A stretch of DNA of 64,000 bases, taken from contig JANQMD010000003.1 in assembly GCA_028280265.1 (NCBI GenBank), positions 40,470 through 104,469 on the forward strand, given 5' to 3'. Below the pieces are notes generated by a model. The model had not been told where the DNA came from. It saw only the letters and a list, made by a program, of their open reading frames with translations, and ran no database searches. The DNA comes from Flavobacteriaceae bacterium. GTDB taxonomy: Bacteria > Bacteroidota > Bacteroidia > Flavobacteriales > Flavobacteriaceae. A program made the translations under genes and the position numbers. Below, piece by piece: positions 61,145 through 64,000 of this stretch; position 1 is the stretch's first letter, and each line of letters begins with the position of its first letter.

Positions 61145-61773
61145 TTTAAACTTTCTTTCAGCTTAGAGAAGATGTAATAAACTTCTGAAGCAACTTCTAT
61201 ATTTGTATTCATGTATACATCACTTTGCTCATCTGTTCCATCAGAGTATTTGGGGTCTACAAATGGAAGGTGAAATCTAGCCTCCGCATCGGGAATAAAA
61301 GGACAGTTTTCATCTGCACTATTACAAGTTGTAATTACGACATAAGGACTAGCATTAATTTCGTGATCAAAAATCTTTGAAAAACCAAGTAGTGTTTTCT
61401 TAGAGTTCTTAAACTTTATCTCATATACAGGATTGACATGAGAAAACTCTTGAACACTAAATAAAAATCCTACTTCTTTTAAAGTTTTCACCGTGTTTCT
61501 ATGAAAAGCAGTAACCTCTGTACCTCCAGAAAAGGCATCTACATTCAATTGAAAATAATCTGCAGCAAAATAGCTCCAAACTTGCCCTAACTGACTTCTT
61601 CTTGAGTTATGGGTACAGATAAAATTTACATTTATATGGTTGTCTTTTTTATAAAGACGAGAAATTTCTTTGACTACTTTGGATAGCAATAGTTCTCTTT
61701 CTTCAGATAAAACTCTTTTTTTTGATACGTTTTCGAAGAATTCTTTTGTATTTATAGTATCAGTCTTTATCAT
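61141..61773 (-). CDS. Low-molecular-weight phosphatase/ArsC-like protein
   Basis: 210 aa. The P-loop FICTHNSRRSQ (C-X5-R-S), an N-terminal helical extension of ~45 residues, and a late Asp-containing VVITTCNSADENCPFIPDAE region. This arrangement is that of thioredoxin-coupled ArsC-like phosphatases of Bacteroidota; it could also be an LMW tyrosine phosphatase. Its stop overlaps the convergent PPK2 paralogue by 4 bases. Confidence 0.8.
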   Translation of the reverse strand: MIKTDTINTKEFFENVSKKRVLSEERELLLSKVVKEISRLYKKDNHINVNFICTHNSRRSQLGQVWSYFAADYFQLNVDAFSGGTEVTAFHRNTVKTLKEVGFLFSVQEFSHVNPVYEIKFKNSKKTLLGFSKIFDHEINASPYVVITTCNSADENCPFIPDAEARFHLPFVDPKYSDGTDEQSDVYMNTNIEVASEVYYIFSKLKESLN

Positions 61774-61837
61774 CTTCTTACTTTTGCGACAAAGGTATGT
61801 TTTCGCTAAAAAAAAAGGTATTAATTAAAGGTTAAGA

Positions 61838-62386
61838 ATGCGTTTTCAAATTGGTCAGAAAGTAGCTGTTTTAGACGATGTTTTGAAGGGTGTTGTTGTA
61901 CAGATTTTTGATAATCATATTCTTATTGTAGATAGTGAAGGTATGCAATATGAATTCCCAGAAAATGAACTGGTAGTTATCGATAAGGATCAGCATGAAC
62001 TAACAAAATTCTCTGATATCAATAACAAACTATTGAAAGAGAAAATACAAGAAACTAAAAATAAAAAGTCCGGTTTTATTAAGCAGAAAAATGAAATGGT
62101 TTTTGAAGTCGATTTACACATTCATCAACTCACTTCTAGCACCAGAGGAATGGACAATTATGATATGTTGAATCTACAAATGGAAACAGCAAAAAGAAAA
62201 TTGGAATACGCAATTTCTAATAGAATTCCAAAAGTTGTTTTTATCCACGGAGTAGGGGAAGGAGTGTTGAAATCAGAACTTCGTTTTTTACTTAAAAAAT
62301 ACCCTGTAGATTTTTATGACGCATCTTATCAAAAGTATGGTTTGGGTGCCACAGAAGTGTATATTTATCAGAACCCTAAATCATAA
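61838..62386 (+). CDS. Smr-domain protein
   Basis: 182 aa. The N-terminal ~65 residues form a DUF2027-like beta-barrel (GQKVAVLDDVLKGVVVQIFDNHILIV). The C-terminal Smr domain has EVDLHIHQL and VFIHGVGEGVLKSELRFLLKKY, lacking the MutS portion. Stand-alone Smr proteins are nucleases or RNA-binding factors. Twenty bases before the cysteine desulfurase. Confidence 0.88.
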   Translation: MRFQIGQKVAVLDDVLKGVVVQIFDNHILIVDSEGMQYEFPENELVVIDKDQHELTKFSDINNKLLKEKIQETKNKKSGFIKQKNEMVFEVDLHIHQLTSSTRGMDNYDMLNLQMETAKRKLEYAISNRIPKVVFIHGVGEGVLKSELRFLLKKYPVDFYDASYQKYGLGATEVYIYQNPKS

Positions 62387-62406
62387 TTTATCTATACTTT
62401 TGCCCT

Positions 62407-63540
62407 ATGAAACAGGTATATCTCGACAATGCAGCTACAACTCCAATTGATCCGATAGTTGTTAATGTGATACAGCAAGCTATGCTCTCAAATTTTGGAA
62501 ATCCATCCTCAACACATCAATTTGGGCGAAAGGCAAAGAATGTTGTTGAAAATGCGCGTAAAAACATAGCTGAAGTTTTCAATGTTTCCGCATCAGAAAT
62601 TATTTTCACCGCAGGTGGAACGGAGGCAGATAACCTGATTCTTCAAAATGCAATTACAAATTTGGGTGTTGAGAGAATTATTAGCTCTAAAATTGAACAC
62701 CATGCTGTTTTGCATACACTAGATTTTTTAGAAAAAGAGTATGGAACTATTATCGAGTATGTAAATGTTAATGCTAAAGGAAATGTAGATATTTCTCACC
62801 TTAGAAGCTTGTTGGAAGGTTCATCTAAAAAGACATTGCTGAGTTTGATGTATATCAATAATGAAATAGGCAATCTACTTCCTTTAGATGAAATTTGTAA
62901 CTTATGTAAAGAGTACAATACATTGTTTCACTCAGATACTGTTCAAGCTATTGGGCATTATGAGTTAGATTTACAAAAACATCCCATTGACTTTATCACG
63001 GCGAGTGCTCATAAATTTCACGGTCCAAAAGGAGTAGGCTTTGCTTATTTTAAAAAGGGTTTTGGTATCAAACCGATGCTCTATGGAGGAGATCAAGAAA
63101 AAGGAGCACGATCGAGTACTGAGAACGTACATAGCATATTAGGTATGGAGAAGGCACTCAAGTTGGCTGTTGACAGCTTACAAGAAGACAGAGAGTATAT
63201 GAATACGCTTAAGAATCATTTTATCGATCAGTTGAAAACCCTTAATAATAGAATTACTTTTAACGGGGAATCTGAAGTCCTAGATAAGAGTAGTTGTACA
63301 ATACTCAATGTTTTATTCCCCGTTAAAAACAATATGCTACTTTTTAGTCTAGACTTACAAGGAATAGCTGCTTCTGGAGGAAGTGCTTGTCAAAGTGGTA
63401 GCAATAAAGGCTCCCATGTTTTGAGTGAAATATTAGAGGAAAAATACCAAGATTTTACTTCGATTCGTTTTTCTTTTAGTAGAAATACAACAAGTGAAGA
63501 AATTGATTTTACCATTCAAAAACTAAAAGACCTGCTGTAA
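62407..63540 (+). CDS. Cysteine desulfurase (NifS/IscS family)
   Basis: 377 aa PLP enzyme. YLDNAATTPIDPIV start, AGGTEADNLIL, the Schiff-base Lys in SAHKFHGPKG, and SGSACQSGS with the catalytic Cys at the C-terminal part. It supplies sulfur for Fe-S clusters or tRNA thiolation; no isc/suf genes are in the window. The last six codons and stop codon are built into a 20-bp terminator stem. Confidence 0.93.
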   Translation: MKQVYLDNAATTPIDPIVVNVIQQAMLSNFGNPSSTHQFGRKAKNVVENARKNIAEVFNVSASEIIFTAGGTEADNLILQNAITNLGVERIISSKIEHHAVLHTLDFLEKEYGTIIEYVNVNAKGNVDISHLRSLLEGSSKKTLLSLMYINNEIGNLLPLDEICNLCKEYNTLFHSDTVQAIGHYELDLQKHPIDFITASAHKFHGPKGVGFAYFKKGFGIKPMLYGGDQEKGARSSTENVHSILGMEKALKLAVDSLQEDREYMNTLKNHFIDQLKTLNNRITFNGESEVLDKSSCTILNVLFPVKNNMLLFSLDLQGIAASGGSACQSGSNKGSHVLSEILEEKYQDFTSIRFSFSRNTTSEEIDFTIQKLKDLL

Positions 63541-63560
63541 AGCAGGTCTTTTAGTTTTTG
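63517..63560. terminator. Terminator embedded in the cysteine desulfurase 3' end
   Basis: A perfect 20-bp inverted repeat (63517-63536 with 63541-63560) with a 4-base loop GTAA that includes the stop codon TAA. Flanked by A and T tracts, so it works for both convergent genes. Confidence 0.92.
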
Positions 63561-63577
63561 AATCGCTATCGATTAAA

Positions 63578-64000
63578 TTAATCGATAACAATCTTTTTTA
63601 TAATTTTTCCTCTGTCTGTATTGACTCTAACAATGTAGATACCTGTAGGTTGGTTTACATAGAATTTATTTTGGAAATCAGAAGGAATTTCTTGCCATTT
63701 TCTAACTTGTTTTCCAAGAATACTAAACAATTCTACATTTTTAATTTTGGTACTGTTGTTATTTCGGATAACAATTTCATCCGTACTGTTGTCCATAAAG
63801 ACATTGAATTCTTGTAACAAAGGGTTGTCGTCATTACTTAATGCAGTTCCTCCGAAAGTAATTACAAATCTATTGGCATAGTTTCCTTTGGTTAATGATA
63901 ATTCAACGGGATTTTTCATGTCAAAGAAACGCCCAGTTACTAAGTCTACAAGATAGATGTTATATCCATCCATATTTTCTAACTCATCTACCATTATTTT
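63578..64000 (-). CDS. T9SS type A sorting-domain protein, C-terminal part
   Basis: Runs off the right edge; at least 140 codons are open. The last ~75 residues (IVIRNNNSTKIKNVELFSILGKQV ... GIYIVRVNTDRGKIIKKIVID) are a type A T9SS C-terminal sorting domain. The upstream part (YNIYLVDLVTGRFFDMKNPVELSLTKGNY) is a beta domain typical of the region before the sorting signal. The enzyme or adhesin body lies outside. Confidence 0.85.
   Translation of the reverse strand, partial: KIMVDELENMDGYNIYLVDLVTGRFFDMKNPVELSLTKGNYANRFVITFGGTALSNDDNPLLQEFNVFMDNSTDEIVIRNNNSTKIKNVELFSILGKQVRKWQEIPSDFQNKFYVNQPTGIYIVRVNTDRGKIIKKIVID

Overview
The window is chromosomal DNA of a marine-type flavobacterium (Bacteroidota, probably Flavobacteriaceae). 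The evidence is AT-rich coding DNA, weak Shine-Dalgarno signals, TAnnTTTG-type -7 promoter boxes, lipoprotein-rich polysaccharide utilisation genes, two type IX secretion (T9SS) sorting domains, a very long SecA (1111 aa), and families typical of the group (DUF2795, DUF3822, YqgE, bestrophin). I cannot name the species from sequence alone.

Layout. (1) 1-15817, plus strand: most of a laminarin (beta-1,3/1,6-glucan) utilisation locus. It holds the tail of a glycosidase fused to a barrel-like domain, a surface glycan-binding lipoprotein, a GH16 lipoprotein, a cytoplasmic GH149-type beta-1,3-glucan phosphorylase, a GH17 lipoprotein, a GH30 lipoprotein, a GPH-type sugar symporter, a second GH17 without signal peptide, and a T9SS-secreted binding protein. 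SusC/SusD must lie left of the window. The logic is: bind and cut at the surface, remove beta-1,6 branches, import, then hydrolyse and phosphorolyse in the cytoplasm. (2) 15984-20280, minus strand: AraC regulator, MBL-fold hydrolase, alpha/beta hydrolase with a Cys nucleophile, bestrophin channel. (3) 20450-29349: an 8.86-kb genomic island integrated in a tRNA-Met(CAT) gene, bounded by a 43-bp direct repeat. It carries a tyrosine integrase, a lipoprotein/membrane-protein pair, a ParE-type toxin-antitoxin pair, a CxxCxGxG zinc-finger protein, a large serine recombinase, unknown genes, a frameshifted small gene and an unusual density of structured non-coding DNA. (4) 29523-64000: mostly core genome: fumC, a TonB-dependent receptor-type protein, arsC-like, secA, cobalamin adenosyltransferase, an exopolysaccharide export/tyrosine-kinase pair, yqgE, HU, fmt-recQ-ATPase, a SurA-like chaperone operon with a MoxR ATPase, rsmD, a RecD-like helicase, LpxR-like, tandem PPK2 kinases, an LMW-PTP-like protein, Smr and cysteine desulfurase.

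The most interesting region is the island. Three non-coding elements (two plus, one minus) share one two-hairpin architecture while their stem sequences differ in a compensatory way. Two of them flank the toxin-antitoxin pair like a cassette. A fourth segment has two competing long pairings. The island also replaces the terminator of the tRNA it interrupts and has repeated putative integrase arm sites near both ends. Outside the island, notable points are a CTG-start lipoprotein gene inside a short direct repeat, a PPK2 paralogue with Asp-to-Asn in its DRSWYNR motif, a (YG)n-tailed tyrosine kinase, and a ~96-bp element found at the stop codons of two unrelated genes.
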